Shown here: piece by piece, positions 44,822 through 54,923 of the stretch
Numbering within the stretch: the first letter of the stretch is position 1
How the letters are laid out: each line of letters starts with the position of its first letter
Assembly: GCF_027912515.1 (NCBI RefSeq)
Contig: NZ_CP115464.1
Location: 3,077,501 to 3,141,500 of the forward strand
Direction: 5' to 3'
Source of the DNA: Brevundimonas sp. NIBR10
GTDB taxonomy: Bacteria; Pseudomonadota; Alphaproteobacteria; Caulobacterales; Caulobacteraceae
Length of the DNA stretch: 64,000 bases
Notes under the pieces: generated by a model
What the model saw: the letters and a program-made list of their open reading frames with translations, nothing else
The model's database searches: none
Told to the model about the DNA's origin: nothing
Translations under genes and position numbers: made by a program

Positions 44822-45217
44822 ATGAACCGCAACATCCTGATCGCCCTGACCGCAGTGGCCGTGGCCGCCTGCACCCCGGCGGATGCGCCGAAGTCGGAGG
44901 CGTTGCAGGCGGAGGCACCGACCGCTGCCGCACTCGCGGCCGAGGCGGCGGATCAGGCAGCCTATGATGCGGCCAACACACCGCCGACCGAGCCGGTGGC
45001 GAACCTGGCCTGGCGCGCGGAACTCTGCTCGCACCTGGGTGGCGAAATCGGGGGCGACGGGTCGGAGCGGGACCGAGAGGTCCAGGCGCAGATGGAGACG
45101 ATGCGGTGCGGCGACGGCCTGATCGCCGAAGGCGCGGCGCTGAAGGCCGCCAACGCTGCGGACCCCGCCGTCGTGGCGCGGATCGAGGCGGCCCTGAAGG
45201 TCGCCAGCGGCGAATAG
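44822..45217 (+). CDS. Putative lipoprotein
   Basis: A 131-residue protein with signal MNRNILIALTAVAVAA and Cys as lipobox, then an Ala/Glu-rich helical stretch and a conserved-looking ELCSHLGGEIGGDGSERD segment with two cysteines (CSHL, MRCGDG) that could pair. GGGGAG precedes the ATG at 44822. No family recognised; probably a periplasmic-side envelope protein. Confidence 0.7.
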   Translation: MNRNILIALTAVAVAACTPADAPKSEALQAEAPTAAALAAEAADQAAYDAANTPPTEPVANLAWRAELCSHLGGEIGGDGSERDREVQAQMETMRCGDGLIAEGAALKAANAADPAVVARIEAALKVASGE

Positions 45218-45257
45218 GCCAACGCTTCCTTAAGCACGATCGCCGACCCTGCCGGAC

Positions 45258-46613
45258 GTGACCCTCGCCCGTCCAGACCCCGTGTTCGACGAACCCGAAC
45301 CACCCCTGTGGGAACAGGCGGCGGCCATCGGGGTGATCGTCATGCTGACCGGGGCCCTGATCGGGCCGGTGTTCGCGCCCTTGCAGCAGGAAACGCCGAT
45401 CCTCAGGCTGATCTGGCTGCCGGTCTATGCGGTGACGCTGGGGCTATGCTGCTGGCGGGCCGAGCGGATGGTCAAGGCGTGGCCTGCGCTGCTGATCCTG
45501 GTCCTGCTGTGCCTGCATGCCTATGCGTCGAAATACTGGTCGATCGATCCGGGGGTGACGTCCAGACGGACGCTCGCATTGTTCTTTTCCAGCCTGTTCG
45601 CCATCTATCTGGGGGCGGTGTTTCGGGGGCCGCACCTGCCGCGGGTGCTGATGCTGTCGGGCCTGCTGATGGGGCTGGGCAGTCTGGTGATGGTATTCGC
45701 CTTTCCCGCCATCGGCATCCACCAGTACGACAATGCCGGCCTGTGGCGCGGGCTGTGGTACGAGAAGAACCAGATGGGCGTGGTCATGGTGGCGGGGGCC
45801 GTGGCTGCGGCGGCCTGTCTGGCGTCCGAGGATCGGAGGCGTCTGCTGCCCGCGCTGGCGCTGGTGGTGACGACGGTGCTGGTGCTGGCCACCCAGTCCA
45901 AGACGTCCCTGCTGTGCCTGCTGATCGGGGTCGGGGTGGTCGGGGCGCTGTGGGCGATGCGTCACGGCGGACCGGCCCTGACGGTGGCGGCCCTGTGGTT
46001 CGGCGTCGTTCTGACCGGTATCGTCGGCTATGTCTTCATCACGGACCCGGCCGTGGTCCTGAAGGCGCTGGGCAAGGATCCGTCCCTGACCGGACGCACC
46101 GACATCTGGGTCGCCCTGATGCGCGAGGTGGGCGAACGGCCCTGGACCGGATTCGGCTATCAGGCCTTCTGGGGGCGGGAGTCGATTCCGGCCGCCTTCA
46201 TTCGTGCGGAAACCCAGTGGCCTGTGCCGTCGGCGCACAACGGATGGATCGACCTGCTGATCCAGCTGGGTTGGCCGGGGGCGTTCTCGGTCGGGTTCGC
46301 GGTGATGCTGGCGTTTCTGACGTCGCTGTTCCGCATTCCGGTCGCCGGTGCGCGAGAGGGCTATTTCGGCATCGCCTATTTCGCGGTCTTCCTCTTGCTC
46401 AGCCTGTCCGAAAGCGTGCTGCTGACCAACGCCAACCTGCCCTGGGCGCTGTTGCTGGCCATCATGACGCGGGGGCTGCTGGCGGATCCCGAGGTTATGC
46501 GGGCACCGCTCGTGACAGGTCGCCTTGCCCACGGTCGCGGCGCGGCCTACCTGACGCGATCCCGAATCGCAGCACACTCTCCGCATGGTCGCCGCCCCCT
46601 CCCTGTTCGATGA
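45258..46613 (+). CDS. O-antigen ligase/polymerase-like membrane protein
   Basis: A 451-residue protein with about ten membrane helices and the Wzy_C loop region: LGKDPSLTGRTDIW, WTGFGYQAFW and SAHNGWIDLLIQLGWPG. The GRTDIW and AHNGWI motifs are characteristic of O-antigen ligases and exopolysaccharide polymerases. It begins with GTG and its 3' end overlaps the parE start by 29 bases. It would build or attach a surface polysaccharide; the target is unknown. Confidence 0.87.
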   Translation: MTLARPDPVFDEPEPPLWEQAAAIGVIVMLTGALIGPVFAPLQQETPILRLIWLPVYAVTLGLCCWRAERMVKAWPALLILVLLCLHAYASKYWSIDPGVTSRRTLALFFSSLFAIYLGAVFRGPHLPRVLMLSGLLMGLGSLVMVFAFPAIGIHQYDNAGLWRGLWYEKNQMGVVMVAGAVAAAACLASEDRRRLLPALALVVTTVLVLATQSKTSLLCLLIGVGVVGALWAMRHGGPALTVAALWFGVVLTGIVGYVFITDPAVVLKALGKDPSLTGRTDIWVALMREVGERPWTGFGYQAFWGRESIPAAFIRAETQWPVPSAHNGWIDLLIQLGWPGAFSVGFAVMLAFLTSLFRIPVAGAREGYFGIAYFAVFLLLSLSESVLLTNANLPWALLLAIMTRGLLADPEVMRAPLVTGRLAHGRGAAYLTRSRIAAHSPHGRRPLPVR

Positions 46614-48663
46614 CATCCCCGAGCCCGAGCCGAAGAAGGCCGAGGTCGCGCCGGAGTTGAAGCCGCAGGCTGCTGCGCCGGTGTCAGCGCCCGCAGTTGC
46701 GCCCGCCGCAGCCGCCTCTCCGCCCCCGGTCCCCGGCGGCTATTCGGCGTCGTCGATCGAGGTGCTGGAGGGGCTGGAGCCCGTCCGCAAACGCCCCGGC
46801 ATGTATATCGGCGGCACCGACGAGCGGGCGCTGCATCACCTGTTCGCCGAGGTTCTCGACAACGCCATGGACGAGGCGGTGGCCCGCCATGCCAAGCTGA
46901 TCACCGTCGACCTCGACGCCGACGGCTTCCTGTCGGTGAAGGATGACGGGCGGGGCATCCCGGTCGATCCGCACCCCAAACACCCGGGCAAGTCGGCGCT
47001 GGAAGTCGTCATGACCGTGCTGCACTCGGGCGGGAAATTCTCGGGCAAGGCCTATGAGACCTCGGGCGGCCTGCATGGCGTCGGGGTGTCGGTGGTCAAC
47101 GCCCTGTCGGACGTGCTGGACGTCACCGTCTGGCGCGACGGGTTCGAGTGGAAGCAGTCGTTCAGCCGGGGCATCCCGCAAGGCTCGATCGTCCAGGTCC
47201 AGCCGTCCAAGAAGCGCGGCACCCTGATCCGCTTCCATCCCGACCACGAGATTTTCGGCGTCGGCGCGGCGTTCAAGCCGGCGCGGCTTTTCCGCATGAC
47301 CCGGTCCAAGGCCTATCTGTTCCGAGGGGTCGAGATCCGCTGGACCTGTGCGCCCGAGCGGATCACCGACGCGACGCCCGCCACCGCCACCTTCCACTTC
47401 CCCAACGGCCTGGCCGACGCCCTGGCCGAGCGGATCGGCGAGATGGAGACGGTCACGCCCGCCTTCTCCGGCCGGGTCGAGCGCAAGGGCGAGGCGGGGG
47501 CGGTCGAGTGGGCCGTGACCTGGTCCCCGATCGGGTTCGGCGAGGCGGACGGCTTCGTGCAGTCCTATTGCAACACCGTCTCGACGCCCGACGGCGGCAC
47601 GCACGAGGCCGGGTTCCGTGCCGCCCTGGTCAAGGGGCTGAAAGCTTACGGCGAACTGACCAACGAGAAGCGCGCGGTCCAGATTACCGCCGAGGACGTC
47701 ATCGCCAACGCCGGTGCCCTGATTTCCGTCTTCATCCGCAATCCCGAGTTCCAGGGCCAGACCAAGGACCGGCTGTCCTCGCCCGAGGGGCAACGGCTGG
47801 TCGAGGCCCTGCTGCGCGACCCCCTGGACCACTGGCTGACCGAGAGCCCGAAACAGGCCAACACCCTGCTGGGTTTCGTCATCGACCGGGCCGAGGATCG
47901 GCTGCGGCGGCGCAAGGACAAGGAGGTCCAGCGGGCCGCCGCGACGCGGAAACTGCGCCTGCCCGGCAAGCTGTCGGACTGTTCGCGTCAGTCGGCCAAC
48001 GGCACCGAACTATTCATCGTCGAAGGCGATTCGGCCGGTGGCTCGGCCAAACAGGCGCGCGACCGCACGACCCAGGCCATCCTGCCGCTGCGCGGCAAGA
48101 TCCTGAACGTCGCCTCGGCGACCGCCGACAAGCTGAGGGCCAATATCGAGCTGTCGGACCTGACCCTGGCGCTCGGCGTCACGCCGGGGCCGCGTTTCGA
48201 CATCGACCAGCTGCGTTATGAGCGGATCGTCATCATGACCGACGCCGACGTGGACGGGGCCCATATCGCGGCGCTGCTGATCACCTTCTTCTATCGCTCC
48301 ATGCCCGAGGTGATCCGTCAGGGTCGGCTGTTCATGGCCCTGCCGCCGCTCTATCGCCTGTCGAGCGGGCCGCTGTCGGACTATGCCCGCGACGAGGCGC
48401 ACCGCGAGGAGCTGATGGCCACCACCTTCAAGGGCAAGAAGGTCGAACTGGGCCGGTTCAAGGGCCTGGGCGAGATGATGGCCTCCCAGCTCAAGGAGAC
48501 CACCATGGACCCCAAGAAGCGCACCCTGGCCCGTGTCACCCTGCCTGAGAGCGAGGACGACATCGAGGATCTGGTCGAACGACTGATGGGCAAGAAAGCC
48601 GACGCCCGCTTCCGCTTCATCCAGGACAACGCCCAGTTCGCGGTTGCCGATCTGGACGTGTGA
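46585..48663 (+). CDS. parE: DNA topoisomerase IV subunit B
   Basis: A 692-residue GHKL-type ATPase subunit that decatenates chromosomes with ParC. After an unusual Ala/Pro-rich N-terminal extension (about 50 residues) come [56 protein letters not shown] and the TOPRIM motifs [16 protein letters not shown] and [14 protein letters not shown]. GyrB has longer insertions, so ParE is the better match. Start ATG at 46585. Confidence 0.95.
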   Translation: MVAAPSLFDDIPEPEPKKAEVAPELKPQAAAPVSAPAVAPAAAASPPPVPGGYSASSIEVLEGLEPVRKRPGMYIGGTDERALHHLFAEVLDNAMDEAVARHAKLITVDLDADGFLSVKDDGRGIPVDPHPKHPGKSALEVVMTVLHSGGKFSGKAYETSGGLHGVGVSVVNALSDVLDVTVWRDGFEWKQSFSRGIPQGSIVQVQPSKKRGTLIRFHPDHEIFGVGAAFKPARLFRMTRSKAYLFRGVEIRWTCAPERITDATPATATFHFPNGLADALAERIGEMETVTPAFSGRVERKGEAGAVEWAVTWSPIGFGEADGFVQSYCNTVSTPDGGTHEAGFRAALVKGLKAYGELTNEKRAVQITAEDVIANAGALISVFIRNPEFQGQTKDRLSSPEGQRLVEALLRDPLDHWLTESPKQANTLLGFVIDRAEDRLRRRKDKEVQRAAATRKLRLPGKLSDCSRQSANGTELFIVEGDSAGGSAKQARDRTTQAILPLRGKILNVASATADKLRANIELSDLTLALGVTPGPRFDIDQLRYERIVIMTDADVDGAHIAALLITFFYRSMPEVIRQGRLFMALPPLYRLSSGPLSDYARDEAHREELMATTFKGKKVELGRFKGLGEMMASQLKETTMDPKKRTLARVTLPESEDDIEDLVERLMGKKADARFRFIQDNAQFAVADLDV

Positions 48664-48697
48664 AGTTACGCCTGATCCCGTAACTCGGGAGTCGGCG

Positions 48698-49528
48698 ATG
48701 CGGTTTTCGGCCATTTGCATTGTGGCGCTTGCCCTGATCGGGACGGCGGGATCGATTTCCACACCGTCTCGGGCGCAGGCGTCGCGCGACGCGACCCCCA
48801 TGCCCGTACCGATCGAGGAATGGTCGCAGGCCAAGGTCATCGCCATGGGCCAGGAAATCTTTCGCCAGGACACGGCTTCGTGGGTCGCCACCGATGCCCT
48901 GGTGGCGGCACTGGGACAGGCCGGGATCGGCGAAGTCCGTGGCTGGGTCGTCATTCCAGACGGCCAGAACCAGAGGGTTCGCTTCTTCAAGCCCGCAGCC
49001 AACGGCGTGCAGGCCGGCTGGGACGTGCTGGTCACTGACGGTCGGGCCGGAGCGGTGGTCCCCGCCGCTGACGGCACTTTGAGCGACGAGGAAACGGCGC
49101 GCTGGAACGCGCGGCTGACGGCGGCGGCCAACATCGGCGCCCTGCGCTGCTCGGAGAGGCTGAATGCGGTCGTCATGCGCGATCCCGACAGTGACGGCTG
49201 GCTGGCCTGGCTGCTGACCTCGACGACCGACGCCAATATCATTCCGATGGGAGGCCATTACCGTTTCAGGATCAGTGCCGACGGCAGAACCGTGCTGCGC
49301 CGGGACCAGTTGACCAACACATGCCTGAACCTGCCGAAGAACCAGGTACCGCGAGGGGCTCAGTCGGTCGGGCTGGTCGTCAGTCAGATCGTGTCGGCGG
49401 GACCCGTCGAGACCCACGTCTTTCTGTCGTTGCAGAACCGGATCCCGATCTATGTCAGCGCAGGCGACAAGATGTTCGCTGTCGAGGGTGCCAGCATCCG
49501 CGACGCCAGCGCCGCGCTGCGTCGATGA
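48698..49528 (+). CDS. Secreted protein of unknown function
   Basis: A 276-residue protein with a signal peptide ([15 protein letters not shown] ending SRAQ). The mature part has no family I recognise; it is a mixed alpha/beta protein with one conserved-looking stretch [18 protein letters not shown] and two cysteines (LRCSE, TCLNL). GGGAG precedes the ATG. It is coupled to the sialidase-like gene by an ATGA overlap, so the two proteins are probably exported and used together. Confidence 0.72.
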   Translation: MRFSAICIVALALIGTAGSISTPSRAQASRDATPMPVPIEEWSQAKVIAMGQEIFRQDTASWVATDALVAALGQAGIGEVRGWVVIPDGQNQRVRFFKPAANGVQAGWDVLVTDGRAGAVVPAADGTLSDEETARWNARLTAAANIGALRCSERLNAVVMRDPDSDGWLAWLLTSTTDANIIPMGGHYRFRISADGRTVLRRDQLTNTCLNLPKNQVPRGAQSVGLVVSQIVSAGPVETHVFLSLQNRIPIYVSAGDKMFAVEGASIRDASAALRR

Positions 49529-50625
49529 CCAAGGTCACGCGTCGCGGAATGGGTCTGGGCGCTGTGGGCCTGGTTGCCGCAGCGCCCGGGCTGGTCATGG
49601 CCCAGGAATCGGCGGCGGAGCCGGTCGTGTCGTCTGGCTTCATCTACGACGACGCCCCCTATCCCGAGGCCCATGCCTCGACGATCGTGCAGACGACCGA
49701 TGGGGCTCTGGCCGCCGCCTGGTTCGGCGGGACCAAGGAGCGCAATCCCGACGTGGAGATCTGGTTCGCGCGGCGTGAAGACGGGCGGTGGGCGACGCCC
49801 GCCGGCGTGGCCACCGGCCTTCAGGCCGACGGATCGCGGCATCCGACCTGGAACCCGGTGCTGTTCCAGCCGCCAGGCGGTGACCTCAACCTGTTCTACA
49901 AGGTCGGGCCGACGCCGCAGGACTGGTGGGGCATGGTGATGACGTCAGCGGATGGCGGACGCAGCTGGTCGGCACCGCGTCGGCTGCCGGACGGGATCCT
50001 CGGGCCGATCAAGAACAAGCCGGTCGTTCTGGCGGACGGGTCATGGCTGTCGCCCTCCAGCGTGGAGCTGGCCGAAGGCGTCGGGGCCGGTGCCGGGGCG
50101 GGCTGGAGTCTGCATTTCGAACGCAGCGAGGATCGCGGCCGGAGCTGGACCCGGACCGACCCGGTCCCCTCGCCGCTCAACATCGACGCGATCCAGCCCA
50201 GCCTGCTGGTCCATGCGGACGGGGTGTTGCAGGCCGTGGCGCGGACTCGGCAGGGTGCGCTGGCCTCGACCTGGTCGCGGGACGGCGGACGGACCTGGTC
50301 GGGTCTGGGGGCGATCGACCTGCCCAATCCGAACTCGGGCACGGACGCCCTGACCCTGGCCGACGGGCGGCACCTGTTGATCTACAACCATTCGGCCCAT
50401 GCGGCGCAGACGCCGGGCAAGGGACCCCGCTATCCGCTGAGGCTGGCGGTGTCGGAGGACGGGGTGCGTTGGCGGCCGTCGCTGGTGCTGGCCACCGAGC
50501 CCCTGCCCAGCGGCTATGCCTATCCGGCGATCATTCAGGCGGCGGACGGGATGATCCATGCGACCTGGACCCATGATCGGCGCAGGATCACCCATGCGAT
50601 GATCGACCCCCGCCGCCTGGCCTAA
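49525..50625 (+). CDS. Sialidase-like BNR/Asp-box protein with Tat signal
   Basis: A 366-residue protein with a twin-arginine signal (TRRGMGLGAVGLVAAAPG) and a six-blade beta-propeller. Three Asp-box repeats are visible: SADGGRSWSAPR, SEDRGRSWTRTD and SRDGGRTWSG. Motifs PYPEAHASTIVQTTDG and WFGGTKERNPDVEIWF match the exo-alpha-sialidase (GH33-like) superfamily used for polysaccharide or glycan hydrolysis. The true substrate is uncertain; many relatives act on other uronic or rhamnogalacturonan sugars. It converges with the MATE gene with a 4-base overlap. Confidence 0.85.
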   Translation: MTKVTRRGMGLGAVGLVAAAPGLVMAQESAAEPVVSSGFIYDDAPYPEAHASTIVQTTDGALAAAWFGGTKERNPDVEIWFARREDGRWATPAGVATGLQADGSRHPTWNPVLFQPPGGDLNLFYKVGPTPQDWWGMVMTSADGGRSWSAPRRLPDGILGPIKNKPVVLADGSWLSPSSVELAEGVGAGAGAGWSLHFERSEDRGRSWTRTDPVPSPLNIDAIQPSLLVHADGVLQAVARTRQGALASTWSRDGGRTWSGLGAIDLPNPNSGTDALTLADGRHLLIYNHSAHAAQTPGKGPRYPLRLAVSEDGVRWRPSLVLATEPLPSGYAYPAIIQAADGMIHATWTHDRRRITHAMIDPRRLA

Positions 50626-51992
50626 CCGGCGGCCACGGGCTCGGGTGGAACAAGTCCCGCCAGCTTGCGGCTGAGTTCGCGGCGCAGGAACAACAGGGCA
50701 ATCAGGCAGTGGATCACCACCGCCGTCGCCGAGAGCCACCAGATATGCTCCAGCCGGGCCCAGGGCTGGGCCGAGAGCCAGATGGCCGGGCCCGCGAACA
50801 GAAAGAGGCGCGAGACGCTGCCGTACAGCGCCGGTCGGGTATCGCCCAGGGCCTGAAAGGTGCCCGAGGCGATGAAGATCAGACCGGTGCCCAGGAAGTT
50901 CAGTGAGATGATACGCAGGAAGCCCGCGCCGACGTCAATCACCGCCTGATCCGGGGCGAAGACGCGGATCAGGGCCTCCGGCCAGATCTGGCAGACCAGG
51001 GTCAGGACCAGCATCAGCCCGCAGGAGATCACCGCCGCGTCCCGCACCGTGCGCCGGACGCGATCCGCCCGCCCCGCTCCGAAATTCTGGCCCGCCACCG
51101 GCGCGACGGCGAATGAGATCGCCATGGCGGGAAGGAAGATGGCCTGCATGACCCGTGATCCGACGCCGTAACCGGCCTGGGCCTCGGGGCCGAAATGGCG
51201 GATCACGCCATAGATGACGGCCGTGGTGATGAACATCAGCAGGAACTCCGCCGCCGACGGCAGTCCGATGCCGATGACGCGCCGCCACTGCGCGAAGTCG
51301 GGGCGCGGAAGAGGAATGGCTTTCGCAAAGATCGTCTGGACGCGCGGGAACAGCAGCAGGGTGGCCACCATCCCGACCGCCGCCGAGATCGAACTGGCCA
51401 GACCGGCCCCGAAGACGCCGAACGCATGACCGGTACCCCAGCCGGCGACCAGCACCGGCGCGAGAACCACGTTCAGAATCACCGTGCCCGCCTGGATCAG
51501 CATGGCGGGGCGGACGACGCCCGCCGCCCGGAGCGCCGAGGCCATGATCCCGGTCGGAAACATCAGGGCGACCGCCGGCAGGAAGCCAAGCAGATAGACG
51601 ACGCCCGCTTCCAGCGTGCCCTCGTCGGCGGCCAGCAATGTCAGGGCCGGGCGAGAGAACAGATAGCCGAGTACCAGACTGGCGACCGCCAGAATGAGTG
51701 ACAGCAGCATGGCCTGACCATAGACGGCGCGGGCCTGGTCCAGGTCCCGCGCACCGATCGAGCGCGCGATCAGCGACAGGCCCCCGACCCCGACCATCTG
51801 GGACGCCGCCATGGCCAGGAAGAAGACATTGCCGGCCAGACCGACACCGGCGATCGCCTCCGGGCCCTGACTGGCGACGAAATAGAGGTCGACGAGAAAA
51901 TACAGGGTCTGGAAGATCAAGCCGATGCCGATGAAGGCGGCCATGCCCAGCAGGCGTCCGGCAATCGATCCCTGGGTCAGGTCTTGCTGCAT
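50622..51992 (-). CDS. MATE family efflux transporter
   Basis: A 456-residue protein with twelve helices of the multidrug and toxin extrusion family, using sodium or proton gradients. Typical stretches are LYFLVDLYFVASQGPEAIAG, GLSLIARSIGARDLDQA, and the second-half VAPVAGQNFGAGRADRVRR. It starts MQQDLTQGSIAGRLLGMA, the usual N-terminus of this group. Confidence 0.93.
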   Translation of the reverse strand: MQQDLTQGSIAGRLLGMAAFIGIGLIFQTLYFLVDLYFVASQGPEAIAGVGLAGNVFFLAMAASQMVGVGGLSLIARSIGARDLDQARAVYGQAMLLSLILAVASLVLGYLFSRPALTLLAADEGTLEAGVVYLLGFLPAVALMFPTGIMASALRAAGVVRPAMLIQAGTVILNVVLAPVLVAGWGTGHAFGVFGAGLASSISAAVGMVATLLLFPRVQTIFAKAIPLPRPDFAQWRRVIGIGLPSAAEFLLMFITTAVIYGVIRHFGPEAQAGYGVGSRVMQAIFLPAMAISFAVAPVAGQNFGAGRADRVRRTVRDAAVISCGLMLVLTLVCQIWPEALIRVFAPDQAVIDVGAGFLRIISLNFLGTGLIFIASGTFQALGDTRPALYGSVSRLFLFAGPAIWLSAQPWARLEHIWWLSATAVVIHCLIALLFLRRELSRKLAGLVPPEPVAAG

Positions 51993-52253
51993 GATGGTGT
52001 CCCCCGCGCGGTCGTTAGCACGGGTCGCGAGGACAGGATGTCACACCCCGGTCACGCCCGCGGGCCAATCCGGCGATCGGCCGGCAGTCATCGCGACGCT
52101 TCGCCACGCCACGGCCTTGCGGGAATAATCTGTCGTAAAATCAGAGACTTCAGCGGACTGTAACACGCCTTGACCAATCGGCCCCTCGACGATAGGTTCC
52201 GCGCGAAATTCAGACCCGTTCCGGCTCGCCGGGACACCGGGCAAACACAACCC
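51993..52253. other. Upstream region of the ATP synthase operon
   Basis: About 260 bases between divergent MATE and atpI. The AT-richer stretch near 52125-52160 (GGGAATAATCTGTCGTAAAATC) probably holds the atp promoter. No palindrome or gene seen. A TTG-initiated extension of atpI through this gap is judged unlikely. Confidence 0.4.
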
Positions 52254-52613
52254 ATGGCCACTCCTCAGGAATCGCGCGAAGAGGCGATCAAACGCCTCTC
52301 CGCCAGCGCATCCTCGCTGGAGGCGCGGACCACCAACCCCGTTTCGCATGAAGCGGCGGGTCAGGCGGCGGCGGGTCAGGCCTGGCGGATCATCGCCGAC
52401 CTGTTCGGTGGGGTGTTCGTCGGCCTGGCGTTGGGGGCGATCGTGGACCGGTTTTTCGAGACCGGGCCGTGGGGTTTGATCGGCGGCGTCCTTCTGGGCT
52501 TCGCCGTTTCGGTATTTATGGCCTGGTCGACGGCGCAACGCCTGATGGCCCAGGCAAGAGCAACGGGAGTGGAGCCGAAGTCGGTTCCCTTCGACGAAGA
52601 CGAAGAAGACTAA
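52254..52613 (+). CDS. atpI: ATP synthase protein I
   Basis: A 119-residue protein with two helices (about 50-66 and 71-93) of the AtpI/F1F0 assembly family: AWRIIADLFGGVFVGLALGAIVDRF and GPWGLIGGVLLGFAVSVFMA. It helps c-ring assembly or magnesium supply. The ATG at 52254 gives the family length, though no clear ribosome site precedes it. First gene of the F0 operon. Confidence 0.88.
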   Translation: MATPQESREEAIKRLSASASSLEARTTNPVSHEAAGQAAAGQAWRIIADLFGGVFVGLALGAIVDRFFETGPWGLIGGVLLGFAVSVFMAWSTAQRLMAQARATGVEPKSVPFDEDEED

Positions 52614-52620
52614 GGGGCCC

Positions 52621-53394
52621 ATGGCTGATCCGCTGCACCAGTTTAAGATCGAACCCCTGATCGATTTCGGGACGGTTACCCTGCCCGTCGTCGGCGAGCA
52701 GCAGATCGCCTTCACCAACTCGCACCTGGCCATGACCATCGCGTTCGGCCTGGTGATCCTGTTCCTGCAACTGGTGACCGCCAAGGCCACGGTCGTGCCG
52801 GGCCGGATGCAGTCGGCGGGCGAGACCCTGTTCGGCATGATCGACGGGATCGTCGATTCCATCATCGGTCACGAGGGGCGCAAGCTGTTCCCCTTCGTGT
52901 TCACCGTCTTCACCTTCATCCTGGCCATGAACTTCATCGGCCTGTTCCTGACCTTCACGGCGACGTCGCAGATCGCGGTCACCGCCACTTTCGGCGTGAT
53001 CACCATCCTGCTGGTGCTGGCCATCGGCTTCGCCAAGCACGGCCTGGGCTTCTTCAAGCTGTTCGTGCCGTCGGGCGTGCCGATCTTCGTGCTGCCCTTC
53101 GTGGTCATCATCGAGTTCGTGTCCTTCCTGCTGCGCCCCATCACCCTGACGCTTCGTCTGTTCGGCAACATGATGGGCGGCCACGTCGCGCTGAAGGTGT
53201 TCGCCGGCTTCGTCGTCATCGGCGTCACGGGCGCCGTGGGCTGGCTGGGCCTGCCGATCGCCCTGCTGTCCATGGGCATGACCGTCGGCCTGACCGCGCT
53301 GGAGTTCCTGGTGGCCTTCCTCCAGGCCTTCGTCTTCGCCGTTCTGACCTGCATCTATCTGAATGATGTGGTCAACCTGGGCCACGGGCACTAA
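52621..53394 (+). CDS. atpB: ATP synthase F0 subunit a
   Basis: A 257-residue membrane stator subunit that forms the proton half-channels. The essential arginine lies in LLRPITLTLRLFGNMMGGH, and the C-terminal helix ALEFLVAFLQAFVFAVLTCIYLND is standard. It begins 7 bases after atpI. Confidence 0.96.
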   Translation: MADPLHQFKIEPLIDFGTVTLPVVGEQQIAFTNSHLAMTIAFGLVILFLQLVTAKATVVPGRMQSAGETLFGMIDGIVDSIIGHEGRKLFPFVFTVFTFILAMNFIGLFLTFTATSQIAVTATFGVITILLVLAIGFAKHGLGFFKLFVPSGVPIFVLPFVVIIEFVSFLLRPITLTLRLFGNMMGGHVALKVFAGFVVIGVTGAVGWLGLPIALLSMGMTVGLTALEFLVAFLQAFVFAVLTCIYLNDVVNLGHGH

Positions 53395-53450
53395 AGCCCC
53401 ACCTCAGTTTTCGTCCCTAACCAACCAACCCCAGACTAGGACTTAAGATT

Positions 53451-53675
53451 ATGGAAGCAGAAGCCGCCAAGCTCATCGGCGCTGGCCTCGCAATGACCGG
53501 CATGATCGGCGCCGGCATCGGCGTCGGCAACATCTTCGGCTCGTTCCTGACGGGTGCCCTGCGCAACCCGTCGGCCGCCGGCTCGCAAATCGGCAACCTG
53601 TTCGTCGGCGCCGCCCTGGCTGAAGCCCTGGGCATCCTGTCGTTCGTTCTGGGTATCCTGATCTACTCGGCCTAA
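53451..53675 (+). CDS. atpE: ATP synthase F0 subunit c
   Basis: A 74-residue hairpin of two helices. The first carries the glycine-rich [11 protein letters not shown], the polar loop is [12 protein letters not shown], and Glu58 in the second helix is the proton-binding carboxylate. Many copies form the rotor ring. A strong terminator-like hairpin follows, which may keep c-subunit mRNA in excess. Confidence 0.97.
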   Translation: MEAEAAKLIGAGLAMTGMIGAGIGVGNIFGSFLTGALRNPSAAGSQIGNLFVGAALAEALGILSFVLGILIYSA

Positions 53676-53689
53676 GGCCGCCTTTGCGG

Positions 53690-53724
53690 ACAGGCTCAGG
53701 CCCGGATGATCCGGGCCTGAGCCT
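53690..53724 (+). terminator. Terminator-like hairpin between atpE and atpF'
   Basis: GGCTCAGGCCCGG, loop ATGAT, CCGGGCCTGAGCC form a perfect 13-base-pair stem followed by TTTTC. It lies inside the operon, 15 bases after the atpE stop and 30 bases before the b' gene. It may act as a partial terminator or a 3' stabiliser of atpE mRNA. Confidence 0.85.
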
Positions 53725-53753
53725 TTTCGATTGATTTGCAAGACAGACGAAGC

Positions 53754-54350
53754 ATGGCCACGCACACACCCGACCTCGGTTCCGCCGCGACCCACGACGC
53801 TGACGCGACGCATGGGGACGTGGTCGAGACCACGCACGCCTCAACCGAGGCCGCGCACGAGTCCGGCGGCTTGCCTCAGTTCGAATTCCAGCACTGGTTC
53901 GGCCAGATCGTCTATCTGGTTGTCCTGTTCGCCATTCTCTACTGGCTGATCGCCAAGGTCTTTGCCCCGCGCATGCGCCGGGTGTTCGACGAGCGCGCCT
54001 CGACCATCTCCACCGCCGTCGCCACCGCACGTCAGGTCCAGGCCGAAGCCGCCTCCCAGGCCGAGATCGCCAAGGCCGAGGTCGCCGAGGCCCGTGCCTC
54101 GTCGCGCGCCACCGCCGCCGCCGCCAAGGCCCGGGTGACTGAGGAAGCCAACCGTCGCGCCGCCGAGGAAGAAGCCGTCGTCAACGCCCGGATCGCCGAG
54201 GCGGAACTGGCCATCGGCAAGACCCGCGACGCCGCCATGACCAATGTCTCGGCGATCGCCACCGACACCGCCGCCGCCATGGTCGAGCGCCTGACCGGCA
54301 AGGCCGCCACGGCCGCCGAAGTCGCCGCCGCCGTCAAGGAAGCTGCCTGA
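53754..54350 (+). CDS. atpG: ATP synthase F0 subunit b'
   Basis: A 198-residue peripheral stalk subunit. An unusual His/Thr/Ala-rich N-terminal extension (about 45 residues) precedes one helix [19 protein letters not shown] and the conserved [14 protein letters not shown]; a long Ala/Glu coiled coil follows. This is the b' (AtpF') type, which pairs with b in alphaproteobacteria. It is 1 base from atpF. Confidence 0.92.
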   Translation: MATHTPDLGSAATHDADATHGDVVETTHASTEAAHESGGLPQFEFQHWFGQIVYLVVLFAILYWLIAKVFAPRMRRVFDERASTISTAVATARQVQAEAASQAEIAKAEVAEARASSRATAAAAKARVTEEANRRAAEEEAVVNARIAEAELAIGKTRDAAMTNVSAIATDTAAAMVERLTGKAATAAEVAAAVKEAA

Positions 54351-54351
54351 T

Positions 54352-54867
54352 ATGCCCGCGTTTCTGACCGCACATTTCTATAACTTTGCCGAGGCCGAGC
54401 TGTGGGTCGGCGTCGGCCTGCTGATCTTCATCGGCATCTGCATCTTCGTGGGCGTGCCCAAGCTGGTTGCCGGCGCCCTCGACGCCAAGGCCGCCAAGAT
54501 CCAGTCCGAACTGGACGAGGCCACGCGCCTGCGCACCGAAGCCGAGGCCCTGCTGGCCACGATCCGCGCCGAGAAGGCCGAGGCCGAGGCCCAGGCTGCT
54601 GAAATGCTTCGCGCCGCCGAGGCCGATGCCCGCGTCATGGAAGCCGACGCCAAGGTCAAGCTGGAGGAAACCCTGGCCCGCCGTCAGGCCCTGGCCGAGC
54701 GTCGCATCGCCCAGGCCGAGGCCCAGGCCATGACCGAGGTCAAGCAGGCCGCCGCCGACTTGGCCGCCCGCGCCGCCGAACAGATCCTGACCGCCCGCGT
54801 TTCGGGCCAGAAGAGCGATCCGCTGCTCGACGCCGCGATCGGCCAGATTGCCGGTCGCCTGAACTAG
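54352..54867 (+). CDS. atpF: ATP synthase F0 subunit b
   Basis: A 171-residue stalk subunit with helix [30 protein letters not shown] near residues 12-42 and a long charged coiled coil containing alanine-glutamate repeats, then [10 protein letters not shown]. It dimerises with b' to hold the F1 head. Last gene of the F0 operon, closed by a terminator. Confidence 0.95.
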   Translation: MPAFLTAHFYNFAEAELWVGVGLLIFIGICIFVGVPKLVAGALDAKAAKIQSELDEATRLRTEAEALLATIRAEKAEAEAQAAEMLRAAEADARVMEADAKVKLEETLARRQALAERRIAQAEAQAMTEVKQAAADLAARAAEQILTARVSGQKSDPLLDAAIGQIAGRLN

Positions 54868-54890
54868 ATCCGTTCGACTCCGAACCGATC

Positions 54891-54920
54891 AGGCCCCGCC
54901 GGCGACGGCGGGGCCTTTTT
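54891..54920 (+). terminator. Terminator at the end of the atp operon
   Basis: AGGCCCCGCC, loop GGCGAC, GGCGGGGCCT form a ten-base-pair stem followed by TTTTT. It ends the F0 operon and lies just before the convergent membrane-protein gene. Confidence 0.92.
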
Positions 54921-54923
54921 GAT

